A stretch of 32,049 bases of DNA from Candidatus Terraquivivens yellowstonensis (GTDB lineage Archaea > Thermoproteota > Nitrososphaeria_A > Caldarchaeales > Wolframiiraptoraceae), in assembly GCA_023539445.1 (NCBI GenBank), contig JAKCEW010000001.1, forward strand, positions 1 to 32,049. The letters run 5' to 3'. Positions 23,939 through 30,663 of the stretch are shown one piece after another (position 1 is the first letter of the stretch; every line of letters begins with the position of its first letter). The position numbers were made by a program, and so were the translations under genes. The notes below the pieces were generated by a model. That model was not told where the DNA came from and ran no database searches. It worked only from the letters and a program-made list of their open reading frames with translations.

Positions 23939-24634
23939 TTATCTGATTACGGGCTTCTTACAGCTTGGACATATACCGTTTAACTTTACCCAAATGTCGA
24001 TGCAACCTTTATGGAATAACGTTTGACAGTTGCTGCACATAACAGTAGTTTCTGGGTCCAGCTCTTGATAACATATACCGCAAATTGCACCGGGAGGCAC
24101 ATCTGTTGCATGCAGTAATTCAACAGCCTCTTCAACAGCCGGGACTGAAGTTTCAAGAGAAGGAGGTACTGTATGAGGTAGCACTTCAATCCTGATAGGG
24201 GTGGTTATTATAGTGACGGCAGGAACGAACATTGCTATTGCCGAAAGATAGGACATGAACATTCCTATTTCTAAATGTCCCTTTACCTGCAACGCAGGTA
24301 TTACTACAAAATGTGCATAAGCTGGCGATGCAATAGCGAGAAGGGCTCCGACAAGCGCAGTGGCTCCGACGAGCCACTTTGCTGTCATTATATTTGATGA
24401 GGTGGAGGACAGCAAAAGCGCGATTCCACAAACTATACCGCCAGCAATTGACATGAAAAGAGACTCAGTGATGATGTATCCTTGTATGGGAGTTGTGGAC
24501 ATGGTGTCTGATATTACGGTGTACCATGACATGAGTAGCGTGAGGATATGAACTGCACCAATTCCGGCCACGATTAGTGCTAGTTTAAAAAACCGCCCCA
24601 ACACCGCTTGGGATGAAACCTCCAAACCCACCAC
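23939..24634 (-). CDS. Membrane-anchored RING-type zinc-finger protein
   Basis: The 231-aa protein has four predicted membrane helices (about 17-36, 58-77, 86-112, 123-145). A roughly 35-residue linker follows, then a cytoplasmic-looking zinc finger at the C-terminus. The ligands are C185, C188, C200, C203, H208, C211, C222 and C225, that is C-x2-C-x11-C-x2-C-x4-H-x2-C-x10-C-x2-C. The ligand order and spacing match the soluble RING protein at 25917-26147 almost exactly. Eukaryotic RING proteins with membrane anchors act as ubiquitin ligases on membrane proteins; a similar role here is inference. GTG 24634 is the start, 27 bases after an AT-rich TATA-like box, and the gene leads the glyS-DUF47-endA run. 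Confidence 0.75.
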   Translation of the reverse strand: MVGLEVSSQAVLGRFFKLALIVAGIGAVHILTLLMSWYTVISDTMSTTPIQGYIITESLFMSIAGGIVCGIALLLSSTSSNIMTAKWLVGATALVGALLAIASPAYAHFVVIPALQVKGHLEIGMFMSYLSAIAMFVPAVTIITTPIRIEVLPHTVPPSLETSVPAVEEAVELLHATDVPPGAICGICYQELDPETTVMCSNCQTLFHKGCIDIWVKLNGICPSCKKPVIR

Positions 24635-24655
24635 TCACTTTATTGTTAGAAATTT

Positions 24656-24668
24656 TTTATTTATTAAA
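24656..24668 (-). promoter_or_regulatory. TATA-like region for the membrane RING gene
   Basis: The minus strand here is an uninterrupted A/T stretch containing AATAAATAAAA, centred about 28 bases before the GTG at 24634. The start lacks a ribosome-binding site, in line with a leaderless transcript. The AT-rich context makes the exact box uncertain. Confidence 0.4.
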
Positions 24669-24772
24669 TATTTTTAGTTAGTGATTAATTGAGACTTGTT
24701 TTAAAATTTGATACTTCGCTTGCGCCCTGTATACTTTTTATACGAGCTTTATGTAAGACTTTGTGAGCTAAA

Positions 24773-25612
24773 ATGGGTTTTCTTGGAGGAAAGTCCAAAG
24801 AAGAGATCCTTAACGAGTTTAGAAGAGAGTTAGATGAGCTCAGGCTTCAGCTTGAGGAGAGGATAGATAATAGGATTAGTTCGCTTGAAAGAGCACTCAT
24901 TGAAGTTTCAGAAAACGTTAGAACACTTGCAAAAGAAAAAACATTTCCAGAAGAGTTCCTAGCGAGAGTAAGCGAGGCAGCAATGAGTGCAGAGAGTGTC
25001 GTTAAGGAGTTGAAAGTCATAAGAGAATACAAGGAATGGTTCGATTCCATCAAAGAAGGGCTTAACGATGTTTTAGAGTTGCTTTCACGAGAGAGGTCGA
25101 TGCTCAGGGAAGATGTGGAAAGGTTGATTAAAGAAAAAAGCGAACTTGAGGTTCTCAAAAACGAACTAAGAAAGTGGAAGGCAGATCTTGACGAGAAAGA
25201 GCACAAGCTATCAAACTTTAACGCATATGTTAAGGAGCTTGAGGATAAGAAAAACAGAATAGAGGCGGAGCTTAAGGATCTATCCCAACGTTACTTGACG
25301 TCCTTAGAAGAAATGCTACATAAGATTGATGAGGAAGTAAATAAGATAGATCGCATGTTTAAGCTAAAGGAGATAAGGCTTGAGAGGATTGCGAGAAAGG
25401 AGAGAGAATTATCGGACGCTCTTATGAGGATAAAGGAACGTGAAGAGATGATGCGCGAGCTAGAAAATAAAGTGCGAGAGATGAATGAAGAGATCTCCAA
25501 GCTAGAGGCAAAGAAAACAGAATTGTTAAATGATATAAACGAGCTTACAGAGCGCAAAGCAAATTTGGAAAAGTTGGTGGGAGAATTTAGAAAAGCTATA
25601 CTTACTCCTTAA
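24773..25612 (+). CDS. Long coiled-coil protein of unknown function
   Basis: The 279-aa protein is nearly all charged heptad repeat from residue 8 to the end, in two long runs broken around residues 58-70 and 160-175. A short glycine-rich head (MGFLGGKSK) precedes it. There is no ATPase motif, so it is not an SMC protein. It may be a structural or scaffold protein. A TATA box (CTTTTTATAC, 24734-24743) and a GTGAG five bases before the ATG support the start. It converges on the small coiled-coil gene of the ubiquitin-like cluster with a four-base overlap (25609-25612). Confidence 0.7.
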   Translation: MGFLGGKSKEEILNEFRRELDELRLQLEERIDNRISSLERALIEVSENVRTLAKEKTFPEEFLARVSEAAMSAESVVKELKVIREYKEWFDSIKEGLNDVLELLSRERSMLREDVERLIKEKSELEVLKNELRKWKADLDEKEHKLSNFNAYVKELEDKKNRIEAELKDLSQRYLTSLEEMLHKIDEEVNKIDRMFKLKEIRLERIARKERELSDALMRIKEREEMMRELENKVREMNEEISKLEAKKTELLNDINELTERKANLEKLVGEFRKAILTP

Positions 25613-25920
25613 TCTTTTCTAAGAGTTTTCTCCAAAGTTTCAATCAAACTATTGAAGGCCTCTATAAGCGAATCTATATGTGCAAGTATCTGATCTTGGC
25701 CTTTCTCTAGAGCCGCTAATCTGCTTTCCAATCTGTTTAATAAATCGGTGCTAGGCATTTTATTTTCAAGCGATTGAACCTTACTTGAGATTTCTTCAGC
25801 TTCCTCATGGACCATGGAAATTGCTTCAGCTAATTTCTTGACAGTATTGAGCGATGCCACTTTTCCAGCAGGCGTATCTACGTACTCAAGATCTATTACA
25901 AACTCTTCTTCCTCGCTCAT
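25609..25920 (-). CDS. Small coiled-coil protein in the E1-RING operon
   Basis: The 103-aa protein starts with an acidic, strand-like segment ('SEEEEFVIDLEYVDTPAG', 2-19). Two helices with heptad pattern follow (about 25-53 and 57-101). Its ATG overlaps the stop of the RING gene as ATGA (25917-25920), so it is translationally coupled to it. That placement makes a role with the RING or E1 proteins plausible, for example as an adaptor. No domain is recognised and a general coiled-coil function cannot be excluded. Confidence 0.7.
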   Translation of the reverse strand: MSEEEEFVIDLEYVDTPAGKVASLNTVKKLAEAISMVHEEAEEISSKVQSLENKMPSTDLLNRLESRLAALEKGQDQILAHIDSLIEAFNSLIETLEKTLRKD

Positions 25921-26147
25921 ACTACCATCTCCAGCACTGGCCTCTTACATATCGGACAGGCATTCCTTATACTTAACCAGCTATCAAAACACGCCTTATG
26001 ACCTACCGTTCCGCAATGAGGACATGTTGTTGTAGCAACACCCTCACTAATTTCGGAGGCACAAATCGGGCACATCCTGCTCACCGTCTTAGTTTTTGTC
26101 CAAATCCACTTGCCTACACAAGTCTCATTTCTTACCACTATTCTCAA
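25917..26147 (-). CDS. Small RING-finger protein, putative E3-like ligase
   Basis: The 76-aa protein is little more than a RING-type finger: C26, C29, C42, C45, H50, C53, C64 and C67, spaced C-x2-C-x12-C-x2-C-x4-H-x2-C-x10-C-x2-C. It corresponds in size and position to the small RING finger protein of the Caldiarchaeum ubiquitin-like cluster. RING proteins bring charged E2 and substrate together. The chosen start is TTG 26147, because GGTGAG lies about five bases upstream; this overlaps the E1 gene end by 23 bases. A start at the ATG of C26's preceding Met would leave only the finger. Confidence 0.82.
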   Translation of the reverse strand: MRIVVRNETCVGKWIWTKTKTVSRMCPICASEISEGVATTTCPHCGTVGHKACFDSWLSIRNACPICKRPVLEMVV

Positions 26148-27315
26148 TAAAGCTCACCTTTATGGGTATTGGCATGTACCGCCTACTCGTGTGGATATAC
26201 AATATGTCGTCGCTTTTAATGTTTATCTCTGACAGCTTTTGATCGTCTTTTAATATCCATTTTTTATACTGGATTTCGGGGTCCGGGATGCTAAATAAAG
26301 CACTTACCTTCTCCTTCAGATTCCATACACAGTCATCGGAATTGGCTGTTATCTCGATTGGTTCTCCTCCTTGCATAACATCACCGCAGACAAAGCAATC
26401 CTCCCTTCTTTTTAAAGGAACTTTGGTTAACCTTTGCGATGCACCATCGTATACTATAAGATGCTTTGTTACCTTTCCGATGCTCCCACCATGTATTATT
26501 TTTAGCACTTCTAAAGATGCCACACCCGATATAACTGATGCCCCTCCTTGAATCGCCGGCAACTTAGGCTTTAACAGATCCCTTAGTCTGATTATCTCTT
26601 CAGAAATTTTGCTATGCTCTTTTTGGAGCCTTTCTATCGGCGTGTATTTAAGGTCGTAAATTGTTTTTATACCCATAGAAAATAGTTCTTTAACAAGCTC
26701 GAAAGGTACCTCAATTTTGTTTTTCCTTAGGTCCTCGGCGAGGTCCTCTGGTTTACGTCTTCTGAGCGTACATTCGGCCAACTGCGTGTCCTTAGGGATT
26801 AGGGCGTCACCATGACATTCAAGACATGCCGTTTCTCCTGGTATTACAACCTGCACATTTCCGTATAGACCTTCGATTGCTGTGTCAACAAGCGGTTTCT
26901 TAAGTTCGACGGCAAGCGAGTTAAGCCACCTTCTCGTTGCCCAGTTGTCTAAGCAGGAGCAAAAAACATCCACATCTTTCAGCAAAGATTCATCAAACTT
27001 TCTTAAGTCCTCATAATAAGCATCAACCTTAACGTAGGGGTTTATCTTCTGAAGCTTCTCTTTGGCAACAATGGCTTTTGGCAAGCCTATATCAGAATCC
27101 TCAAAAAGCATTTGACGGTTAAGGTTCGAGAGTTCTACCACGTCGTTATCAACCAAGATTAGCTTGCCGATTCCTGCGAGGCAGAGGTTCTTTGCCAACT
27201 CGCAACCCGTCGCGCCCACGCCCGCTATTAAGACCGTTGAGTTCGAGACCTTCCACTGATTCCAGCCGCTGATTCTTATCTGCCTGTCATATCTTTCTAG
27301 CAGGTATGGCTCCAT
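26125..27315 (-). CDS. E1-like ubiquitin-activating enzyme
   Basis: E1 adenylates the C-terminus of the ubiquitin-like protein and captures it as a thioester. The 396-aa protein has a ThiF/UBA-type adenylation domain: nucleotide loop GVGATG (32-37), 'VDNDVVELSNLNRQ' (55-68) with the ATP-site Arg67, K80, and D123 in 'CLDNWATRR'. A candidate catalytic Cys182 sits in 'AECTLRRRKPEDL', as in UBA3-like enzymes. Structural zinc is probably held by C164/C167 and C307/C310. Residues 318-376 look like a beta-grasp ubiquitin-fold domain that would recruit E2. Thus it resembles a eukaryotic E1 half rather than MoeB. It has its own TATA box. Confidence 0.93.
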   Translation of the reverse strand: MEPYLLERYDRQIRISGWNQWKVSNSTVLIAGVGATGCELAKNLCLAGIGKLILVDNDVVELSNLNRQMLFEDSDIGLPKAIVAKEKLQKINPYVKVDAYYEDLRKFDESLLKDVDVFCSCLDNWATRRWLNSLAVELKKPLVDTAIEGLYGNVQVVIPGETACLECHGDALIPKDTQLAECTLRRRKPEDLAEDLRKNKIEVPFELVKELFSMGIKTIYDLKYTPIERLQKEHSKISEEIIRLRDLLKPKLPAIQGGASVISGVASLEVLKIIHGGSIGKVTKHLIVYDGASQRLTKVPLKRREDCFVCGDVMQGGEPIEITANSDDCVWNLKEKVSALFSIPDPEIQYKKWILKDDQKLSEINIKSDDILYIHTSRRYMPIPIKVSFIENSGKK

Positions 27316-27340
27316 TTACAGCCTGAAAGTTTATTCGAAT

Positions 27341-27350
27341 GATATAATAA
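27341..27350 (-). promoter_or_regulatory. TATA box for the E1-RING-coiled-coil unit
   Basis: The minus strand reads TTATTATATC, centred 30 bases before the E1 ATG at 27315. The ATG is preceded by CAGGCTGTAA, which is no ribosome-binding site, so a leaderless transcript is likely. It separates E1 from the Ub-E2 unit upstream. Confidence 0.55.
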
Positions 27351-27375
27351 CATTTAGGCTGAAACTTAAAAGGGA

Positions 27376-27390
27376 CATGGTAAAACCATG
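27376..27390 (-). terminator. Hairpin between the E2 and E1 genes, candidate terminator
   Basis: CATGGT and ACCATG form a six-base-pair stem with a three-base loop about 18 bases after the E2 stop. Read on the minus strand, it is followed by TCCCTTTT. It could end the Ub-E2 transcript or stabilise its 3' end. Confidence 0.4.
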
Positions 27391-27407
27391 AAAGCATGAA
27401 ATTTTGA

Positions 27408-27923
27408 CTACATTCGCCACTTTAGCTTTTTCTCAAATACCTTTTCTGGGGTTGCATAAAGCTGTATGTAGTACCTAACCCTATTGAAAAAAACGTCGGG
27501 CCTATATTTCATTTCATAAGCCGCTATCGAGTTAAGCGGGTCGTCTGGGTTTGGATTGGCTAATAGATTCTGGAGTGCCTCAACAATGTTCACGAGGTAC
27601 AACCCAGGTCTCCAGTCATCTTTAAAAATGGATTCGCATATCCTAGCAGGAACCTCGTCTGTAAAATTAGGATGCCATACCCTTGTATGCCAGATAACAT
27701 TTGGCGGCACGTATGGGTATGCCCTTGGTATTTTTATCTCTACCTTAAAGTACCCACCCTCATAATACCCAGAGCCCACTATCACACCTGTATAGTGTGT
27801 CAGGTCACCATCAACTATGTCGAATAATGGAGGGTCGCGCTCCTGCATCAATCTATACTCTACGGCCAACCTCTTATTCCATAGAGGTTCGGGTAATTCT
27901 GAGTAAGTCTCCAGAGGTGCCAC
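27408..27923 (-). CDS. E2-like ubiquitin-conjugating enzyme (UBC fold)
   Basis: The 171-aa protein has the UBC fold: N-terminal helix 'NKRLAVEYRLMQERDPP' (16-32), strands through 'YYEGGYFKVEIKIPRAYPYV', the HPN motif (84-86) and the catalytic Cys96 ten residues later ('PARICESIF'). A tryptophan and proline follow in the usual place ('DDWRPGLYL'), and two C-terminal helices close the domain. It should accept the ubiquitin-like protein from E1. The start is GTG 27923, inside the Ub gene; the N-terminal helix needs residues upstream of the next Met, so no later start works. The 50-base overlap with Ub implies coupled translation. Confidence 0.93.
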   Translation of the reverse strand: MAPLETYSELPEPLWNKRLAVEYRLMQERDPPLFDIVDGDLTHYTGVIVGSGYYEGGYFKVEIKIPRAYPYVPPNVIWHTRVWHPNFTDEVPARICESIFKDDWRPGLYLVNIVEALQNLLANPNPDDPLNSIAAYEMKYRPDVFFNRVRYYIQLYATPEKVFEKKLKWRM

Positions 27924-28155
27924 CCCCCACCGTTCTTGTTATGATGACCAGTTTGTCGCCTTCTGATATACCTAAGTCAGTAAGTGTTTCCGTTTCTTTT
28001 AAAGCTCTACCCTTGTAAGTTAAGTATGTAGTGTCTGGCGGAAGTTTCTTAATCGCACAGACCTTAGCCTTAATTGCCCCTATTGTTGCATTTGGAGAAA
28101 CTTCTAACTCTAGAGGGCTACCACCACCGACTGCAGGTATAACCTTGATTTTCAT
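27874..28155 (-). CDS. Ubiquitin-like protein precursor with C-terminal tail
   Basis: The 93-aa protein aligns by eye with eukaryotic ubiquitin across its length, notably 'TIGAIKAKVCAIKKLPPD' (24-41) against the ubiquitin helix. A glycine run G77-G79 stands where ubiquitin ends in GG. Fourteen or fifteen residues follow, so the protein must be trimmed before E1 can use it; the JAMM protease next door is the obvious candidate. At the K48 position of ubiquitin it has Arg50, while lysines corresponding to K27 and K29 are present (K29, K31). The ATG has GGGGGT about ten bases upstream and a TATA-like box at 28191-28200. Confidence 0.93.
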   Translation of the reverse strand: MKIKVIPAVGGGSPLELEVSPNATIGAIKAKVCAIKKLPPDTTYLTYKGRALKETETLTDLGISEGDKLVIITRTVGGGTSGDLLRITRTSME

Positions 28156-28190
28156 AAGTCTTTAACCCCCATTGGCATTCTATTTGTAAC

Positions 28191-28200
28191 ATATTTAAGT
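28191..28200 (-). promoter_or_regulatory. TATA-like box for the Ub-E2 unit
   Basis: The minus strand reads ACTTAAATAT, centred about 40 bases before the Ub ATG. A transcript from here would have a leader of about 15 bases holding GGGGGT, so Ub, unlike E1, is probably translated with a ribosome-binding site. Confidence 0.45.
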
Positions 28201-28317
28201 ATTAACTTTTTAAAGCAGTTAGGGGTTACGTATAGACAACGCCGGGAATTCCTATATATTTTGGGCGCATTACGTTATAGGGCATCTAACGACTCCATTA
28301 ACCATTTCAAACGTTAA

Positions 28318-28325
28318 TTAATATG
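28318..28325 (+). promoter_or_regulatory. TATA-like box for the JAMM protease gene
   Basis: TTAATATG within an AT-rich stretch is centred about 29 bases before the ATG at 28350. The start has no clear ribosome-binding site. The 194-base space 28156-28349 holds this box and the divergent Ub promoter. Confidence 0.4.
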
Positions 28326-28349
28326 GTTAAACACTAATACGCAGGTTCC

Positions 28350-28985
28350 ATGAGGGCACGCATTTATCCTCTAGCTCTTGGTAAGATACTTCATCATGCT
28401 ATTAGTAACATTAATCAAGAAGTTGCAGGGTTAATGGTGGGAAAAGTAGTATCGGACGTTGTTGAGGTCTGGGATACCGTTACTGGTCCTCAACAGAGCA
28501 CGCCTGCATACGTTAAGCTCGAAGAGAATGTTATGGCCTTGGTTGCTGAAGTTTTGATAGAAAACCTTCCAGACCTATACATAGTTGGCTGGTATCATTC
28601 ACATCCGGGTTTAGATGTCTTTATGTCACCTATAGATGTCGAGACGCAAAAAGCCTACCAAACCATGTTTCCTAAGGCCATAGCGTTAGTTGTTGATCCC
28701 CTACAATTTAGCGCCAGCTGGAAAGTCTCGGACCTAAAGATCGGCGTGTTTAGAATAGATAAAAATGGAAAGGTCGTGCCAGTAAGGTTCACGCTTGGTT
28801 TACAACGGCGTAAAGTCCTTGAAAGCACGCTGGTAGGTCTCCAAATGCTTGATTTGATTCCTAGGAAAGCCGACGTGGCTGATGAGGAGAGTGTAAAGAC
28901 TAGTACCGCCAAAATGCTTGACCTTGATCATATAGTAAAGTTTTTTAGCAAAACCAAGAAACTTTTACCAAGTAGGAAGGGATGA
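28350..28985 (+). CDS. JAMM/MPN+ metalloprotease, Rpn11-like deubiquitinase
   Basis: The 211-aa protein carries a complete JAMM zinc-protease site: E24 in 'QEVAGLMVG', then H83-x-H85-x7-S93-x2-D96 in 'WYHSHPGLDVFMSPID'. Proteins of this type in eukaryotes (Rpn11) remove ubiquitin at the proteasome. In this setting it should cut the Ub precursor after its glycines and also reverse conjugation. A C-terminal helical extension (about 150-211) lies outside the catalytic domain and ends in a basic tail. The gene runs divergently from Ub and is followed by a coiled-coil gene. Confidence 0.93.
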   Translation: MRARIYPLALGKILHHAISNINQEVAGLMVGKVVSDVVEVWDTVTGPQQSTPAYVKLEENVMALVAEVLIENLPDLYIVGWYHSHPGLDVFMSPIDVETQKAYQTMFPKAIALVVDPLQFSASWKVSDLKIGVFRIDKNGKVVPVRFTLGLQRRKVLESTLVGLQMLDLIPRKADVADEESVKTSTAKMLDLDHIVKFFSKTKKLLPSRKG

Positions 28986-29035
28986 AATTAGATGCGGACT
29001 CCTCAAAGACTAAGGATTAGCTGGGAGGGGCCATA

Positions 29036-29833
29036 ATGCCAAAAAAGATAGTTATAAAGTTTAAGGAAGAAAAAATGGCGAAGGACGTAGTGGAAGAGAC
29101 CTCTCAGGTAGAACCTGAGGTGAGTACTGCAGAAATTGAGACGAAAATTCAAGCAAAACCGCCTGAAAGTATCGCTGCACCTAAAGATCTTGAGGCATCT
29201 ATTGTGAAAGAAGCTTTCGAAGGATACGACGCACTTATGGCAAAGTTACAAGAAATAAAGATACGGGAACAAATATTCCAAAAGATGCTTCTGGAGCAGG
29301 ACATCAGTATAGCAACTATCAAAGAGATATTGTCAAGATGGAATGCGATGAGGGAGCAAGTAATTGGTGAGTCGGCATCCTTGATTGAAAAAATTAATGC
29401 TGCTAAGAGTAAACTGGAAACAGAGTTTTCCAATATTGAGACAGATTTATACATCTCGGTCGTCGAATTGGATACGCTGAAATATAAGGAAAGTTCGAAC
29501 ATCCCTGTACCTCAGGAGCTTAAAGCAGGCTTAGAAACAAAAATCACAATCCTCAGACAAGAACTTTCCGAAAAGAAAAAGAAAATTAAAGAGTTGGAAG
29601 AAATGGTTAAGACGGTTACCGAGTTACCGAAAAAAATTCACTCCTTGACGACGTACACTGAGCTTGCTGACAAACTTTACGAAGAGCTGAAGGAAAAGCA
29701 TGGGGCGAAGTTTGGCCCAAGGGTTGACGAGTCTTTACAAAAAAATATAGAAAACATCATGCAGTCTTTGGGCATACCTAGGGAATATGCAATAATACTT
29801 ATCTGGAAGGAGGCGCAAGCCCCCGCCAGCTAA
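29036..29833 (+). CDS. Coiled-coil protein downstream of the JAMM protease
   Basis: The 265-aa protein has a basic N-terminal segment ('MPKKIVIKFKEEK'), an acidic, probably disordered stretch (15-50), a long helical region with heptads (about 55-205), and a folded C-terminal end ('AKFGPRVDESLQKNIENIMQ' to 'EYAIILIWKEA'). GGGAGGGG lies five bases before the ATG, and the gene begins 50 bases after the JAMM stop, so they are likely co-transcribed. This suggests a partner or substrate adaptor for the protease, but no known domain supports it. Confidence 0.7.
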   Translation: MPKKIVIKFKEEKMAKDVVEETSQVEPEVSTAEIETKIQAKPPESIAAPKDLEASIVKEAFEGYDALMAKLQEIKIREQIFQKMLLEQDISIATIKEILSRWNAMREQVIGESASLIEKINAAKSKLETEFSNIETDLYISVVELDTLKYKESSNIPVPQELKAGLETKITILRQELSEKKKKIKELEEMVKTVTELPKKIHSLTTYTELADKLYEELKEKHGAKFGPRVDESLQKNIENIMQSLGIPREYAIILIWKEAQAPAS

Positions 29834-29919
29834 CTCCCTTCATTTTAATTCAACTTTTAACGAATAAACACCATAAGAGTAAGAACCAAAAGCAACCATT
29901 AACATTATTTTATAGTGAG

Positions 29920-30363
29920 ATGATGGACGAAAAAGATTGGAAAATATTAAATGAACTTATTGAAGATGCTAGCCAAAGCGTCTCGGAACTTGCGATAAAA
30001 CTTAACATGCCGAGGACGACTGTTCAAGAAAGGATAAAGAAACTAAGGAGCAGGGGAATAATTAAAAAGTTTACTGTAATACCAGATTACTCAAAGCTCG
30101 GCAAGCCAGCTACGGCGTTTGTATTAATATCCTTTCTTCCAGGGGCAAACATTTCCCAGAAAAAACTTGGCGAGTACATAGCAACATTGCCCGATGTTCA
30201 TGAGGTTCACCTAATATCTGGCGAATGGGACATACTTTTGAAAGTAAGAGGGGAGTCGATACAATCAATAGGCGAACTCGTTATAGATAAGCTTAGGGCT
30301 ATTGAGGGGGTTGGTAAGAGCATGACGTGCGCATCGTTTCTTACGATTAAAGAGGAGTTCTGA
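29920..30363 (+). CDS. Lrp/AsnC-family transcriptional regulator
   Basis: The 147-aa protein has the Lrp/AsnC layout. An N-terminal winged helix-turn-helix (about 3-60) contains 'KILNELIEDASQSVSELAIK' and 'MPRTTVQERIKKLRSRGIIK'. A RAM domain (about 65-147) contains 'AFVLISFLPGAN', 'VHEVHLISGEWDILLKVRG' and 'VGKSMTCASFLTIK'. Such proteins sense amino acids or other small molecules and control nearby or global genes. ATG 29920 is followed by a second ATG at 29923. The zinc-ribbon gene starts six bases after its stop. Confidence 0.9.
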   Translation: MMDEKDWKILNELIEDASQSVSELAIKLNMPRTTVQERIKKLRSRGIIKKFTVIPDYSKLGKPATAFVLISFLPGANISQKKLGEYIATLPDVHEVHLISGEWDILLKVRGESIQSIGELVIDKLRAIEGVGKSMTCASFLTIKEEF

Positions 30364-30369
30364 TGGTGT

Positions 30370-30624
30370 GTGAAAACTCTAATATGTCCCGTCTGTAAAA
30401 GCGATAAAGTTAACTTATACTTGGGTGGATATGCAGGAATACTGTATCGATGTGCCTCATGTGGCTACGTCGGACCGGTAGTGATTGAGGTTGATGATCT
30501 AGACGCATTAAGGGAGCTTGAGGAATTATCCAAAAAGACGGGGACGTATCCAGCTGAAAAGGAGCATGTGGAGGACGACAGTAAAGCCCCAACAAAGAAA
30601 AGTAGGCGAGGGGGTGTTAAATAG
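30370..30624 (+). CDS. Small zinc-ribbon protein
   Basis: The 84-aa protein has an N-terminal zinc ribbon with 'CPVCKSDKVNLYLGGYAGIL' and a second knuckle 'RCASCGY' (C6-x2-C9 and C28-x2-C31). An acidic helix follows ('EVDDLDALRELEELSKK') and then a lysine/arginine-rich tail. It starts with GTG at 30370, just after the Lrp/AsnC stop, with GATGG upstream, so it is probably co-translated with that regulator. A nucleic-acid or transcription-related role is plausible; the exact family is not recognised. Confidence 0.75.
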   Translation: MKTLICPVCKSDKVNLYLGGYAGILYRCASCGYVGPVVIEVDDLDALRELEELSKKTGTYPAEKEHVEDDSKAPTKKSRRGGVK

Positions 30625-30663
30625 CTTAAAAGTTAAAAAACAACTTAGTGCGTACTGTATGGA

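Noticed and set aside
24847-25557. Serine-rich leftward frames of 119 and 88 aa
   Set aside because: They are the antisense of charged coiled coil, which always yields Ser/Leu-rich open frames.
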